Notes: generated by a model not told the origin, from the letters alone. A stretch of DNA of 14,021 bases from Fusobacterium sp. (GCA_030527385.1 JAUNAY010000017.1:1-14021), one strand, 5' to 3'. Counted from the first letter of the stretch, positions 1 to 7,998 are shown. A program made the numbers and translations.

Positions 1-385
1 CTATTAGATAATTTTTCTTTTTATTGTGATCTAAATCTTTTAGTTCTTTTTTATTTTCGCTTTTCTTTAAATTAAAATCATTTTTCCCTTTTAATATTTG
101 ATAATCTACTCCATTTACAGATATTAAAATTTGTTTAAAACTTTCTAAAATATTTTCTATTTTTAACATAGCAGAGGAAAAACATATATTTTCGTGATAG
201 GCTTTTTTATCTTTAAATTCTTCGAATTGAATAAAAATTTCATCTTTTATACGTACTGGTTTTAAATTTACTTTTGAATATTCTTGATTTTTATCTACTG
301 GACTTGATGCAATAGCCTTTATAAAAATATTTTTCTCTATACTATCTTTAAAAATATTTTCTATATATTCCTTATTTACTTTCAT
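1..385 (-). CDS. Probable class I SAM-dependent methyltransferase, N-terminal fragment
   Basis: An open frame of 128 codons runs from an ATG at 385 off the left edge; only the N-terminal part is visible. The start is supported by AGAGAGG placed 8 nt upstream (about 394-400). The protein is Lys/Glu/Ile-rich with no obvious signal peptide or membrane segment. It shows a beta-rich stretch (residues about 38-56) and ends in DLDHNKKKNYLI (117-128). That D-L-x-H-N-x-K-K-x-Y pattern resembles the linker before the Rossmann methyltransferase domain in a family of cytoplasmic SAM-dependent methyltransferases that I recall from Fusobacteria and Firmicutes. The catalytic domain and SAM-binding GxGxG motif would lie outside the window, so function and substrate cannot be confirmed. 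It is divergent from the metal ATPase at 538 and shares its intergenic promoter region. If the resemblance is wrong, this is a hypothetical cytoplasmic protein. Confidence 0.55.
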   Translation of the reverse strand, partial: MKVNKEYIENIFKDSIEKNIFIKAIASSPVDKNQEYSKVNLKPVRIKDEIFIQFEEFKDKKAYHENICFSSAMLKIENILESFKQILISVNGVDYQILKGKNDFNLKKSENKKELKDLDHNKKKNYLI

Positions 386-435
386 AACTGACCTCTCTTA
401 ATTTTTTATTATATATAAATAGTATCATAGCTAAG

Positions 436-465
436 ATAATATGTCTATTATTTATAGATTGACAA
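436..465 (-). promoter_or_regulatory. Candidate promoter for the methyltransferase-like gene
   Basis: On the minus strand, TTGTCA (460-465) and TATTAT (436-441) are separated by 18 nt, about 50 nt upstream of the ATG at 385. The -35 hexamer overlaps the -35 of the divergent ATPase promoter on the other strand. In such AT-rich DNA other -10-like hexamers exist nearby, so this is tentative. Confidence 0.35.
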
Positions 466-487
466 AAGAAATAAACTATGTTATATA
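459..487 (+). promoter_or_regulatory. Sigma-70-type promoter of the P1B ATPase gene
   Basis: A consensus -35 TTGACA (459-464) is followed after 17 nt by TATATA (482-487), which places transcription start near 493-496. A perfect TATAAT also occurs at 508-513 but has no matching -35 at normal spacing. The ribosome binding site AGAGGAGG (523-530) sits 7 nt before the ATG at 538. Confidence 0.6.
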
Positions 488-492
488 TTTAA

Positions 493-513
493 TATAGGGT
501 ATAGGGGTATAAT
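493..513 (+). repeat. Tandem TATAGGG-type repeat at the ATPase transcription start, possible operator
   Basis: TATAGGG (493-499), TATAGGGG (500-507) and TATAAT (508-513) follow each other directly between the -10 box and the ribosome binding site. This is the most G-rich segment in the otherwise AT-only intergenic region. GGGGTAT half-sites resemble those in operators of CsoR/RcnR-type metal repressors, but those operators are inverted repeats and this one is direct. An operator role is inferred from position only. Confidence 0.35.
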
Positions 514-537
514 CTATAAAATAGAGGAGGAAAATTT

Positions 538-2658
538 ATGAATATAAAAGAATATGACGTTTTAAATCTAGGGTGTGCTGGCTGTGCTGCCAAAATTCAA
601 TATGAGGGAAGCTTAATTAAGGGAGTTTTAAATAGCAATTTAGACCTTCAAAAGAAAAAGATGTTTCTTGAAGTTGAAGATGAATTTGATGAAAAAAGTT
701 TTTTAGATACAATCAACAAAATTGCCAATAGATTAGAACCAGGAACTAAAATTTTAATTCCTGAAGCTATTGAAGAAGAGAAACGTGCTGAAAAAAGAGC
801 TTTAGAACTAGCTGAAGAGGAAAAAAGAGAAAAAAAGGAAAAACTATTACTTTTTATTGGAGGAGCATTATTTATAATATCTACTCTTTTTAGAAATATA
901 CCAAATATAAAAATAATTCTTTCTATTCTTGCATATTTAATTCTTGGAGGAGATGTTGTTATAAAATCTTTCAAAAATATCACTAAAGGAAATTTTTTGG
1001 ACGAAAACTTTTTAATGACAATAGCTACTTTTGGAGCTTTCTATCTTGGTGAAACTACAGAAGCAGTAGGAGTTATGCTTTTTTATAAAATAGGTGAATA
1101 TTTTCAAGAATCTGCTGTTAAAAATTCAAGAAAATCAATTGAAAAACTTATGGATATAAAACCAGAATTTGCTAATATAAGAAATAAAAATAATGAGATT
1201 ATCCAAATTTCACCTAAAAAATTAAAAATTGGAGATACTATAATTGTAAAAGCTGGAGAAAAAGTTCCAGTAGATGGAGTTGTTACTAAAGGAGAAAGTA
1301 GTTTAAATACCTCTGCTCTTACTGGAGAATCTTTGCCAATCGATGTAAATATTGGAAGCGAAATTTTAAGTGGAAGCTTAAACGGAACTGGAGTTTTAGA
1401 AATAAAAGTAACTAAACTTTTTTCCGATTCAACTGTTAGTAAAATTATTGAAATGGTTGAAAATGCTAGTAATAAAAAAGCTGAATCAGAAAAATTTATC
1501 ACAAAGTTTGCTAGATATTACACTCCAATAGTTGTTTTGGCAGCTATTATAGTTGGAATTATTCTTCCTCTATTTTTAGGAGAGTTTAAACTTTGGTTTG
1601 GAAGAGCATTGATATTTTTAGTTATTTCTTGTCCTTGTGCTCTTGTACTTTCTGTGCCATTAACTTTCTTTAGTAGTATTGGAAATGCTTCAAAAAAAGG
1701 AATTTTAATTAAAGGTGGAAACTACTTAGAAACTCTAACTTCCATCAATGCAGTTGTATTTGATAAAACTGGAACTTTAACTAAAGGAAAATTTAAGGTG
1801 GATAAATTAGAAGCTCTTAATTGTAGTGAAGAGGAGCTTTTAAAAACTGCTAAAATTGGAGAATTTTACTCTAATCACCCAATAGGAAAAGCTATTTTAA
1901 ACTACTCATCTTTAGAAATAGAAGAAGATTATATCGAGGGATATAAAGAAATTTCAGGATTAGGAGTTCTTTCATATTACGAGGGTAAAATTATCCTTAT
2001 TGGAAATTATAAGATGATGAAAGAGTATAATATTGATGCAAAAGAAAAAGAGTATGCTGGCACTGTACTATATATCGCTGAAGATGATAAATTTTTAGGA
2101 TATATCTATATTTCAGATGAAATTAAAGAGGATTCTTTAAACACTATCCAAACTCTTAAAAAATTAGGCATTAAAAGTTATATCTTAACTGGTGACAGCA
2201 AAGTTATTGGAGAAGTTGTTGGAGAAAAATTAACAATAGAAAAAGAAAATATTTTTACTCAACTGTTACCTCAAGATAAAGTAGAAAAATTTGAAGAGAT
2301 AAAAAATAGAAATAATGATAAAACTGCTTTTGTTGGTGATGGTGTAAATGACGCTCCTGTGCTTTCTCTAGCCGATATTGGTATTGCAATGGGAGGAGTT
2401 GGAAGTGACATAGCTATTGAAGCTGCTGATATTGTTTTAATGAAAGATGAACCATCTAAAATCATTGAACTTTTAGATATTGCCAAACAAAATAAAAAGG
2501 TTGTTATTCAAAATATAACTTTTGCTCTTGGAATTAAAATTATTGTAATGATTTTAGGTATTTTAGGAGTTGCAAATATGTGGTTAGCTATCTTTTCTGA
2601 TGTTGGTGTATCTCTTTTGGCTGTTCTTAATGCTTCTATTGGAACTAAAAGAAAATAA
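538..2658 (+). CDS. zntA: P1B-type Zn2+/Cd2+/Pb2+-translocating ATPase
   Basis: An inner-membrane heavy-metal exporter of 706 residues, the usual length for ZntA/CadA. Residues 1-70 form a heavy-metal-associated domain with the metal-binding pair C13-A-G-C16. A highly charged Glu/Lys/Arg helix (about 77-103) links it to the membrane domain. Further motifs are the actuator TGES (262-265), the TM6 metal-site C365-P-C367, the phosphorylation motif DKTGTLT starting at D409, the SNHP motif with H447-P448, and the hinge GDGVND (600-605). The last two membrane helices carry K667 (GIKIIV) and D688 (FSDVG), the Lys/Asp pair typical of the P1B-2 (ZntA/CadA) subgroup; this argues against a copper ATPase. 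The start follows AGAGGAGG by 7 nt. The gene is a single transcription unit ending in the terminator at 2662-2691. The symbol reflects subfamily, not proven orthology; cadA would be equally acceptable. Zn2+ versus Cd2+ or Pb2+ preference cannot be read from the sequence. Confidence 0.9.
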   Translation: MNIKEYDVLNLGCAGCAAKIQYEGSLIKGVLNSNLDLQKKKMFLEVEDEFDEKSFLDTINKIANRLEPGTKILIPEAIEEEKRAEKRALELAEEEKREKKEKLLLFIGGALFIISTLFRNIPNIKIILSILAYLILGGDVVIKSFKNITKGNFLDENFLMTIATFGAFYLGETTEAVGVMLFYKIGEYFQESAVKNSRKSIEKLMDIKPEFANIRNKNNEIIQISPKKLKIGDTIIVKAGEKVPVDGVVTKGESSLNTSALTGESLPIDVNIGSEILSGSLNGTGVLEIKVTKLFSDSTVSKIIEMVENASNKKAESEKFITKFARYYTPIVVLAAIIVGIILPLFLGEFKLWFGRALIFLVISCPCALVLSVPLTFFSSIGNASKKGILIKGGNYLETLTSINAVVFDKTGTLTKGKFKVDKLEALNCSEEELLKTAKIGEFYSNHPIGKAILNYSSLEIEEDYIEGYKEISGLGVLSYYEGKIILIGNYKMMKEYNIDAKEKEYAGTVLYIAEDDKFLGYIYISDEIKEDSLNTIQTLKKLGIKSYILTGDSKVIGEVVGEKLTIEKENIFTQLLPQDKVEKFEEIKNRNNDKTAFVGDGVNDAPVLSLADIGIAMGGVGSDIAIEAADIVLMKDEPSKIIELLDIAKQNKKVVIQNITFALGIKIIVMILGILGVANMWLAIFSDVGVSLLAVLNASIGTKRK

Positions 2659-2661
2659 TAA

Positions 2662-2691
2662 AAATTCCCCTTTCTAAGAAAGGGGATATTT
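2662..2691. terminator. Bidirectional intrinsic terminator between convergent genes
   Basis: TCCCCTTTC (2666-2674) pairs with GAAAGGGGA (2678-2686) in a perfect 9 bp stem with a 3 nt loop. It is flanked by A-rich sequence on the left and T-rich sequence on the right, so it can terminate both the plus-strand ATPase mRNA (stop at 2658) and the minus-strand aminotransferase mRNA (stop at 2692). Confidence 0.9.
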
Positions 2692-3879
2692 TTATTTATT
2701 ATACTCCTCTAAAGCTCTTCTTAAAACAATCATAGCATTTTCTATATCATCTACATTTGTACAAAAAGAGAATCTCACCTCTTGTTCTCCTTTTCCCTCT
2801 GTTTGATAAAATCCTGGACCTGGAGCTATTAATAAAGTTTTTCCTTCATAGGAATAGTCTGTTAAAAGCCATTTTGCAAATTTTTCAGCATTATCTACTG
2901 GAAGTTTCGCAAAGATATAAAAAGCTCCTTCTGGTTTTGAACAAACCACACCTGGTATTCTTGTTAAATATCCATATAAAAGATCTCTTCTACTTTTATA
3001 TTTCAACTTTACATCTTCTATGTAGTTTTCCATAGTATTTATTAAATTTGCTGCTGCGTGTTGTTCTATTGTTGATACACATAATCTAGCTTGACAAAAT
3101 TTTAAGATATAGTTCATAAGCTGATGATTTTTACTAGCTATTAAACCTATTCTTGCTCCACAAGCACTATAATGTTTTGAAATACTATCAACTAATACAA
3201 CTCTATCTTTTAATTCTTTAAAGTTCATAATAGATGTATAGGGAATATCATCATAAACAAATTGTCTATATACCTCATCAGCTATAATATATAGATCATA
3301 TTTTATAGCAAGTTCTCCTATCATCTTTATCTCTTCAGCAGTATAAACTGTTCCTGTCGGATTTACTGGATTTGAAAACATAATAGCCTTTGTTTTAGGT
3401 GTTATTAAGCTTTCAAGTTCCTCTTTTGTTGGAAGATGAAAATTATTTTCTATACAAGTTGGTATAGGTTTCACTCTTGCTCCTGAAAATATAGAAAAAC
3501 TTGAATAATTTGAGTAAAAAGGTTCTGGAACTAATACCTCATCTCCCTCATTACAGATACACATCAATGTAAAAAGAATAGCTTCACTTCCACCTTGTGT
3601 TATTAAAATATCCTCTTTTTCCAATTCTATTCCACTCATCTTATAACTTTTTACAAAGCTATCTATCAGTTGTGGAATTCCTCTTGAATCTGAATATGTT
3701 ACTATTTTTTCTTTATAACTATGTAAGCCCTCAAAAAAAGAATCTGGAGTTACTATATTAGGTTGTCCTATATTTAGTTTATATACTTTAATTCCTTTTT
3801 TTGTGGCTTCATCTGCAAGAGGAATCAACTTTCTTATTGGTGAAAAATTCATTTCTAATGCTCTATTTGATATTTTCAT
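2692..3879 (-). CDS. Class I/II PLP-dependent aminotransferase (AspC-like fold)
   Basis: A cytoplasmic pyridoxal-phosphate enzyme of 395 residues, within the 380-400 typical of the aspartate/aromatic aminotransferase superfamily. Visible features in order are the N-terminal KLNIGQPN segment (34-41), the glycine-rich GGSEA phosphate-contact region (96-100), SNPVNPTGT with N173, the cofactor-ring Asp in ADEVY (D201) with Y204, the Schiff-base lysine K235 in SISKHYSACGARIG, and the carboxylate-binding arginine R369 in EVRFSF. All catalytic residues expected for an active fold-type I aminotransferase are present. The start is set by GAGGGGG about 7 nt upstream. It stands alone, with its own extended -10 promoter and the shared terminator, so context does not reveal the substrate. 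Aspartate, alanine, aromatic or branched-chain specificity cannot be separated by eye, so no gene symbol is given. Confidence 0.85.
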   Translation of the reverse strand: MKISNRALEMNFSPIRKLIPLADEATKKGIKVYKLNIGQPNIVTPDSFFEGLHSYKEKIVTYSDSRGIPQLIDSFVKSYKMSGIELEKEDILITQGGSEAILFTLMCICNEGDEVLVPEPFYSNYSSFSIFSGARVKPIPTCIENNFHLPTKEELESLITPKTKAIMFSNPVNPTGTVYTAEEIKMIGELAIKYDLYIIADEVYRQFVYDDIPYTSIMNFKELKDRVVLVDSISKHYSACGARIGLIASKNHQLMNYILKFCQARLCVSTIEQHAAANLINTMENYIEDVKLKYKSRRDLLYGYLTRIPGVVCSKPEGAFYIFAKLPVDNAEKFAKWLLTDYSYEGKTLLIAPGPGFYQTEGKGEQEVRFSFCTNVDDIENAMIVLRRALEEYNK

Positions 3880-3952
3880 ATCTATCCCCCTCTATTATTT
3901 GGCATTTTGTTAATTTACTCTTAAATTTTAAATAAAATAGATTAACAGGAGT

Positions 3953-3961
3953 ATTATATCA
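3953..3961 (-). promoter_or_regulatory. Extended -10 promoter of the aminotransferase gene
   Basis: On the minus strand TGATATAAT (3961 to 3953) is a perfect extended -10 (TGnTATAAT). No good -35 is present; that region is occupied by the poly-U end of the upstream symporter terminator. The implied 5' UTR is about 65-70 nt. Confidence 0.55.
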
Positions 3962-3971
3962 CATTTTTTAT

Positions 3972-4027
3972 AAAAAAATTAGGCAATTCCTTCTAATTCA
4001 TCAATAAAAATAAGAATTCATTGCCTA
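3972..4027 (-). terminator. Intrinsic terminator of the symporter gene
   Basis: Minus-strand RNA forms an outer 8 bp stem, TAGGCAAT at 4027-4020 with ATTGCCTA at 3987-3980. An inner 5 bp stem (4018-4014 with 3999-3995) continues it. Seven U residues follow (3978-3972). It begins about 15 nt after the symporter stop codon. Confidence 0.8.
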
Positions 4028-4042
4028 TTTAATAATTTTTAC

Positions 4043-5248
4043 TTATCTATCTTTTTTAAAAATACCATTTAATATAAGAGCTAATGCTCCATCTCCTACT
4101 ACATTACAAGCAGTTCCAAAACTGTCTTGAAGTGCAAAAATTGTAAGCATCAATCCAGTTCCCTCTTCTTTGAATCCAATAACTGAAATTATTATTCCAA
4201 GTGATGCCATAACTGTTCCCCCTGGCACTCCTGGAGCTCCTACAGCAAATATTCCAAGCAAGATAATAAATAATATCATTGTTCCTAATGATGGGACATT
4301 TCCATATAAAATTTTAGAAACTGTCATAACAAAGAAAACCTCTGTTAACACCGATCCACATAGATGAATTGTTGATCCCAATGGTATAGCAAAATCTGCA
4401 ATATCTTCATCTAATGCTCCAGATTTTTTAGCACAACTTAAAGCCATCGGAAGAGTTGCTGCTGAAGACATTGTTCCTACTGCTGTAAGATATGCAGGTC
4501 CATAGCTTTTTAATAACTTAAACGGATTCTTTCCAGAAACAATTCCACCTATTGTATATAAAACAGTTAACCATACAAAGTGTCCTACTAAAACTATAAT
4601 AATAACTTTTAAAAATACTGGAAATTGTTTTATAATTTCACCTTCATATGCTAATGTTGTAAATGTAGAAGCTATAAAAAACGGTAATATTGGAATTATA
4701 ATCTTATAAACTATCTTTAACATTATATTATTTAGTTCATCTAATAATTTTTCAAATGTTTTTGATTCTGTCCAAACTACTGCTAATCCTAAAAACAATG
4801 CTAAAACTAAAGCTGTCATTACTGAAAAAACAGGTGGTATCTCAACTTTAAATATAAGTTTAGGAATTACATTTTTTGCTATTTCTGAATTTGCAACTAT
4901 ATTCAATTTAGGAATAATAGCATATCCAGCAACCATAGATAAAAACGCAGCACCTATTGAAGAAAAATATGCCATTACCAACATTGTTCCCAACATCTTA
5001 CTTGCATTGGCTTTCATCTTTGTAATTGCAGGAGCAATAAATCCTAAAATTATAAGTGGAATTGTAAAGTTTATTATCTGTCCCAATATAAATTTTATAG
5101 TATTTATTACACCAATTACACTTTCTGCATTTTTACTAGTTATTGAAATAAACCCTAACTTTTTAACATCTAAAAAATATCCTACAATTAATCCTATAAA
5201 TACACCTAAAAGTAACTTAAAAATCAAACTTTCTCTTATTTTTGCCAT
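4043..5248 (-). CDS. Dicarboxylate/amino acid:cation symporter family protein (DAACS, GltP fold) with atypical binding motifs
   Basis: A polytopic inner-membrane secondary transporter of 401 residues belonging to the sodium:dicarboxylate symporter family. It has the conserved elevator-transporter elements: serine-rich hairpin 1 GTMSSAATLP (258-267), TM7 GSTIHLCGS (291-299), the hairpin 2 tip GAPGVPGG (337-344) and TM8 DSFGTACNVVGD (375-386). Compared with archaeal GltPh, the TM7 sodium motif NMDGT reads H295-L-C-G-S299, and the TM8 position of the substrate side-chain arginine (R397) is G378. D375, T379, N382 and D386 are retained. The scaffold is therefore intact, but an acidic substrate is doubtful and cation coupling may differ. 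A neutral amino acid is plausible; the substrate is unknown. The start follows AGAGAGGAAA. It is monocistronic, with its own promoter and terminator. Confidence 0.82.
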   Translation of the reverse strand: MAKIRESLIFKLLLGVFIGLIVGYFLDVKKLGFISITSKNAESVIGVINTIKFILGQIINFTIPLIILGFIAPAITKMKANASKMLGTMLVMAYFSSIGAAFLSMVAGYAIIPKLNIVANSEIAKNVIPKLIFKVEIPPVFSVMTALVLALFLGLAVVWTESKTFEKLLDELNNIMLKIVYKIIIPILPFFIASTFTTLAYEGEIIKQFPVFLKVIIIVLVGHFVWLTVLYTIGGIVSGKNPFKLLKSYGPAYLTAVGTMSSAATLPMALSCAKKSGALDEDIADFAIPLGSTIHLCGSVLTEVFFVMTVSKILYGNVPSLGTMILFIILLGIFAVGAPGVPGGTVMASLGIIISVIGFKEEGTGLMLTIFALQDSFGTACNVVGDGALALILNGIFKKDR

Positions 5249-5294
5249 ATAATTTCCTCTCTCTTATTTCTTATTTTTTTAGTCAACAATATAT

Positions 5295-5325
5295 ATTATA
5301 TAGCATATTTATTTTATTAAATCAA
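5295..5325 (-). promoter_or_regulatory. Candidate promoter of the symporter gene
   Basis: On the minus strand a perfect TATAAT (5300 to 5295) lies about 47 nt upstream of the ATG. The best -35 is TTGATT (5325-5320) at a long spacing of 19 nt. Confidence is limited because the surrounding DNA is almost entirely A/T. Confidence 0.4.
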
Positions 5326-5345
5326 TTTTATTTTTAATTTTTTAT

Positions 5346-5388
5346 AAAAAAAGAGAAGACAATCTCTTTTTTTCAGTTCATCTTCTCT
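5346..5388 (-). terminator. Intrinsic terminator of the P2A ATPase gene
   Basis: Minus-strand RNA pairs AGAGAAGA (5388-5381) with TCTTCTCT (5359-5352), followed by a U-run (5351-5346). It starts 16 nt after the ATPase stop codon at 5404. A competing hairpin within the same segment pairs 5373-5363 with 5356-5346 (11 bp). Confidence 0.7.
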
Positions 5389-5403
5389 CTTTAATTCTAA
5401 TAA

Positions 5404-7998
5404 TTATCTCTTATATTTTATAAATTTAGAAATTTGTATTACAAGTGTAGGTACAAATGCAAGTCCATATATCGTAAATAGTTCTTTTGTTGATAATGGA
5501 ACTACTTGGAATATAGTATGGAATGCTGGTATAATCAATATTGCATTTAATAAAACAAAACCTATAACAAAAGCTATTATAGAGAATTTATTTGAAAATA
5601 CACCAAGTCCAAATACAGACGCCCCACCTCTACAATTAAATCCGTGGAACAATCTTGCTAAACATAACACACTAAATGCTATTGTACTTGCTTTTAATGT
5701 GTTACCATCTCTATACCCAATATAGAATCCAATCATAACAAATAAAGCTATCAATATTCCTTCAAGTAAAATTTTTCCTGAAAGCTCTTTAGTTAAAATT
5801 GGCTCTTTAGGATTACGTGGTTTTTCTGTTAATACATCTCCGTGCGATGGTTCCATTCCTATTGCTATTGCTGGTAAACTGTCTGTCAATAAATTAATAA
5901 ACAATAGATGAACTGGAGCAAAAATTACTGGAAGCCCTGCTAATGAAGAGTATAATACTGCTAAAATTCCAGCTGTATTTCCAGACAATAAAAATCTTAT
6001 TGAATTTTTTATATTAGCATAGATATTTCTTCCTGTTGTTACTGCTTTTACAATAGTTGAGAAGTTATCATCTGTAAGTATCATAGAAGCTGCATCTTTT
6101 GAAACTTCTGTACCTGTAATTCCCATAGCTATTCCAATATCTGCTCTTTTTAAAGCTGGAGCATCGTTTACTCCATCTCCTGTCATAGCACATATCTTAC
6201 CTAATCTTTGCCAAGCTGTTACTATTCTTATTTTATGTTCTGGAGACACTCTTGCATATACAGAGGTAGAAGCAACTTTTTCTAATAGTTCATCATCAGA
6301 TAACTTTTCAACATCTACTCCCTCCATCACATTGTCACCATCTTTATAAATTCTAATCTCTTTTGCTATTGCAGTAGCTGTTATTTTATGATCTCCTGTT
6401 ATCATAACTGGTTTAATTCCAGCTGTTAAACATTTTGCTACTGCTTCTTTTGATTCCTCTCTTGGAGGATCTATCATAGCTGTCAATCCAATAAATATAA
6501 AGTTATTTTCATCATCTTTTGTTATCTCTTTTTCATTTTCTAATATTTGATAAGCAAAAGTTAAAACTCTAAGCCCAGTTTGAGCAAACTCCATATTTAC
6601 TTTTTCTATATTTTTAATATCTTCTGAAGTTATATCTCTTACTTCTCCATCAATTAATATTTGTTTAGTTCTTGGTAAAACAGAATCTAAAGCTCCTTTA
6701 GTAAACATCAATACTTTTCCATCTATATTGTGAACTGTACTCATAAGTTTTCTATCTGAGTCAAATGGAATTTCTGAAATACGTGGATAGCTATTTTTTA
6801 GCTCTTTTCCAGATAAGTTATAATGAATTTCTGAAAGATTTACTAAAGCTATCTCTGTTGGATCTCCTATCTCACTAGTTGCATCATTACATAGTATAGC
6901 TTCTTTTAATAATAGATTTTCTCCAACTTCATTGGCGTCTAATTCTTTTTCATTAAATACTTTATTGTTAATATAAACTTTTTTTACAGTCATCTTATTT
7001 TGTGTCAATGTTCCTGTTTTATCTGAACATATTACTGACACACAACCCAATGACTCAACTGATTTTAAATTTTTAATTATAGCATTTTCTTTTGATAGTT
7101 TTTGAGTTCCAATAGCTAATACTATTGTTACTATTGAACTTAATGCTTCAGGAATAGCTGCAACAGCTAAAGCCACTGCAAACATTAAAGAATCAAGGAT
7201 TTTTACCCCGTGTAAAATATTTATTCCAAACACAAGAATACAAAGAATGATTATTCCTATTGATAATTTTTTACCAAAGTTATCTAATGAAACTTGTAAC
7301 GGAGTTTGTTTCTCTTTTGTTGCTTCCAATAAACTTGCTATCTTTCCAAGTTCTGTATTCATTCCAGTAGTTGTTACTAAAACTACTCCTCTACCATAGC
7401 TAACTAAGCTTCCAGAGAACACCATATTTTTTTGATCTCCAAGAGCTAGTTCCTCTTTATCAATCACAGAACTAATTTTCTCTACTCCCTCAGATTCACC
7501 AGTCAACGAACTTTCATTTACTAAAAGTGAAAAACTTTCAATAACTCTTCCATCTGCTGGCACTACATCTCCAGCTTCTATAAATATAATATCTCCTGGA
7601 ACTAGATATTTAGATAAAACTTCTACTTTTTCTCCATCTCTTAAAACTTTAGATTTTGGAGCAGATAAGCTCTTTAAACTGCTTATAGATTCCTCTGCTT
7701 TTAAATGTTGAACTGTTCCTAATATTGCATTGATAACTATTACAACTATAATTACAGCTGCACTCTCTACATTTCCTGAAATAATTGAGATTATTGATGC
7801 AATTATCAAAATTATTACTAAAAAATCTTTAAATTGAGATAAAAAAACTTGCATAGTACTAAGTTTTTTCTCTTCATTTAATTGATTATAACCATATTTT
7901 TCAATGGCTATCTCTACTTCCCCAGTTGTAAGCCCCGTTTCTTTACTACTTAATTTGTTTAATATCTCCTCTTTCGTCAGAGCAAAATAATTTTTCAT
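5404..7998 (-). CDS. P2A-type cation-transporting ATPase, probable Mn2+/Ca2+ exporter under a manganese riboswitch
   Basis: An inner-membrane P-type ATPase of 864 residues, close to bacterial SERCA/PMR1-like pumps (about 880). Motifs are TGES (166-169), the TM4 ion-site PEAL with E284, ICSDKTGTLT with phosphorylated D326, GDGVNDAP (607-614), TM5 LSGN with N674, and TM6 NLLTD (N702, T705, D706). The SERCA site I glutamate of TM5 is G677 here, leaving one site as in PMR1-type Ca2+/Mn2+ pumps. TM4 has PEAL rather than the commoner PEGL. The frame stays open upstream to an ATG at 8037, but the start at 7998 is chosen because AGGAGG lies 6 nt before it and Pfam-like homology begins at the following YFALTKEEIL. 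The 5' leader contains a yybP-ykoY riboswitch, which in other bacteria governs Mn2+ exporters including P-type ATPases (Lactococcus YoaB, pneumococcal MgtA/CaxP). Mn2+ efflux is therefore the favoured role; plain Ca2+ efflux is the alternative. Confidence 0.88.
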   Translation of the reverse strand: MKNYFALTKEEILNKLSSKETGLTTGEVEIAIEKYGYNQLNEEKKLSTMQVFLSQFKDFLVIILIIASIISIISGNVESAAVIIVVIVINAILGTVQHLKAEESISSLKSLSAPKSKVLRDGEKVEVLSKYLVPGDIIFIEAGDVVPADGRVIESFSLLVNESSLTGESEGVEKISSVIDKEELALGDQKNMVFSGSLVSYGRGVVLVTTTGMNTELGKIASLLEATKEKQTPLQVSLDNFGKKLSIGIIILCILVFGINILHGVKILDSLMFAVALAVAAIPEALSSIVTIVLAIGTQKLSKENAIIKNLKSVESLGCVSVICSDKTGTLTQNKMTVKKVYINNKVFNEKELDANEVGENLLLKEAILCNDATSEIGDPTEIALVNLSEIHYNLSGKELKNSYPRISEIPFDSDRKLMSTVHNIDGKVLMFTKGALDSVLPRTKQILIDGEVRDITSEDIKNIEKVNMEFAQTGLRVLTFAYQILENEKEITKDDENNFIFIGLTAMIDPPREESKEAVAKCLTAGIKPVMITGDHKITATAIAKEIRIYKDGDNVMEGVDVEKLSDDELLEKVASTSVYARVSPEHKIRIVTAWQRLGKICAMTGDGVNDAPALKRADIGIAMGITGTEVSKDAASMILTDDNFSTIVKAVTTGRNIYANIKNSIRFLLSGNTAGILAVLYSSLAGLPVIFAPVHLLFINLLTDSLPAIAIGMEPSHGDVLTEKPRNPKEPILTKELSGKILLEGILIALFVMIGFYIGYRDGNTLKASTIAFSVLCLARLFHGFNCRGGASVFGLGVFSNKFSIIAFVIGFVLLNAILIIPAFHTIFQVVPLSTKELFTIYGLAFVPTLVIQISKFIKYKR

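Noticed and set aside
1104..1502. 132-codon minus-strand ORF within the Zn/Cd ATPase gene
   Set aside because: Fully contained in a conserved ATPase frame carrying TGES and other motifs; no ribosome binding site or homology pattern.
538..2658. Copper-transporting (CopA-type) assignment of the P1B ATPase
   Set aside because: The TM7 K667 and TM8 D688 signature belongs to the Zn/Cd/Pb subgroup; the Asn/Tyr and Met/Ser residues of copper pumps in these helices are absent.
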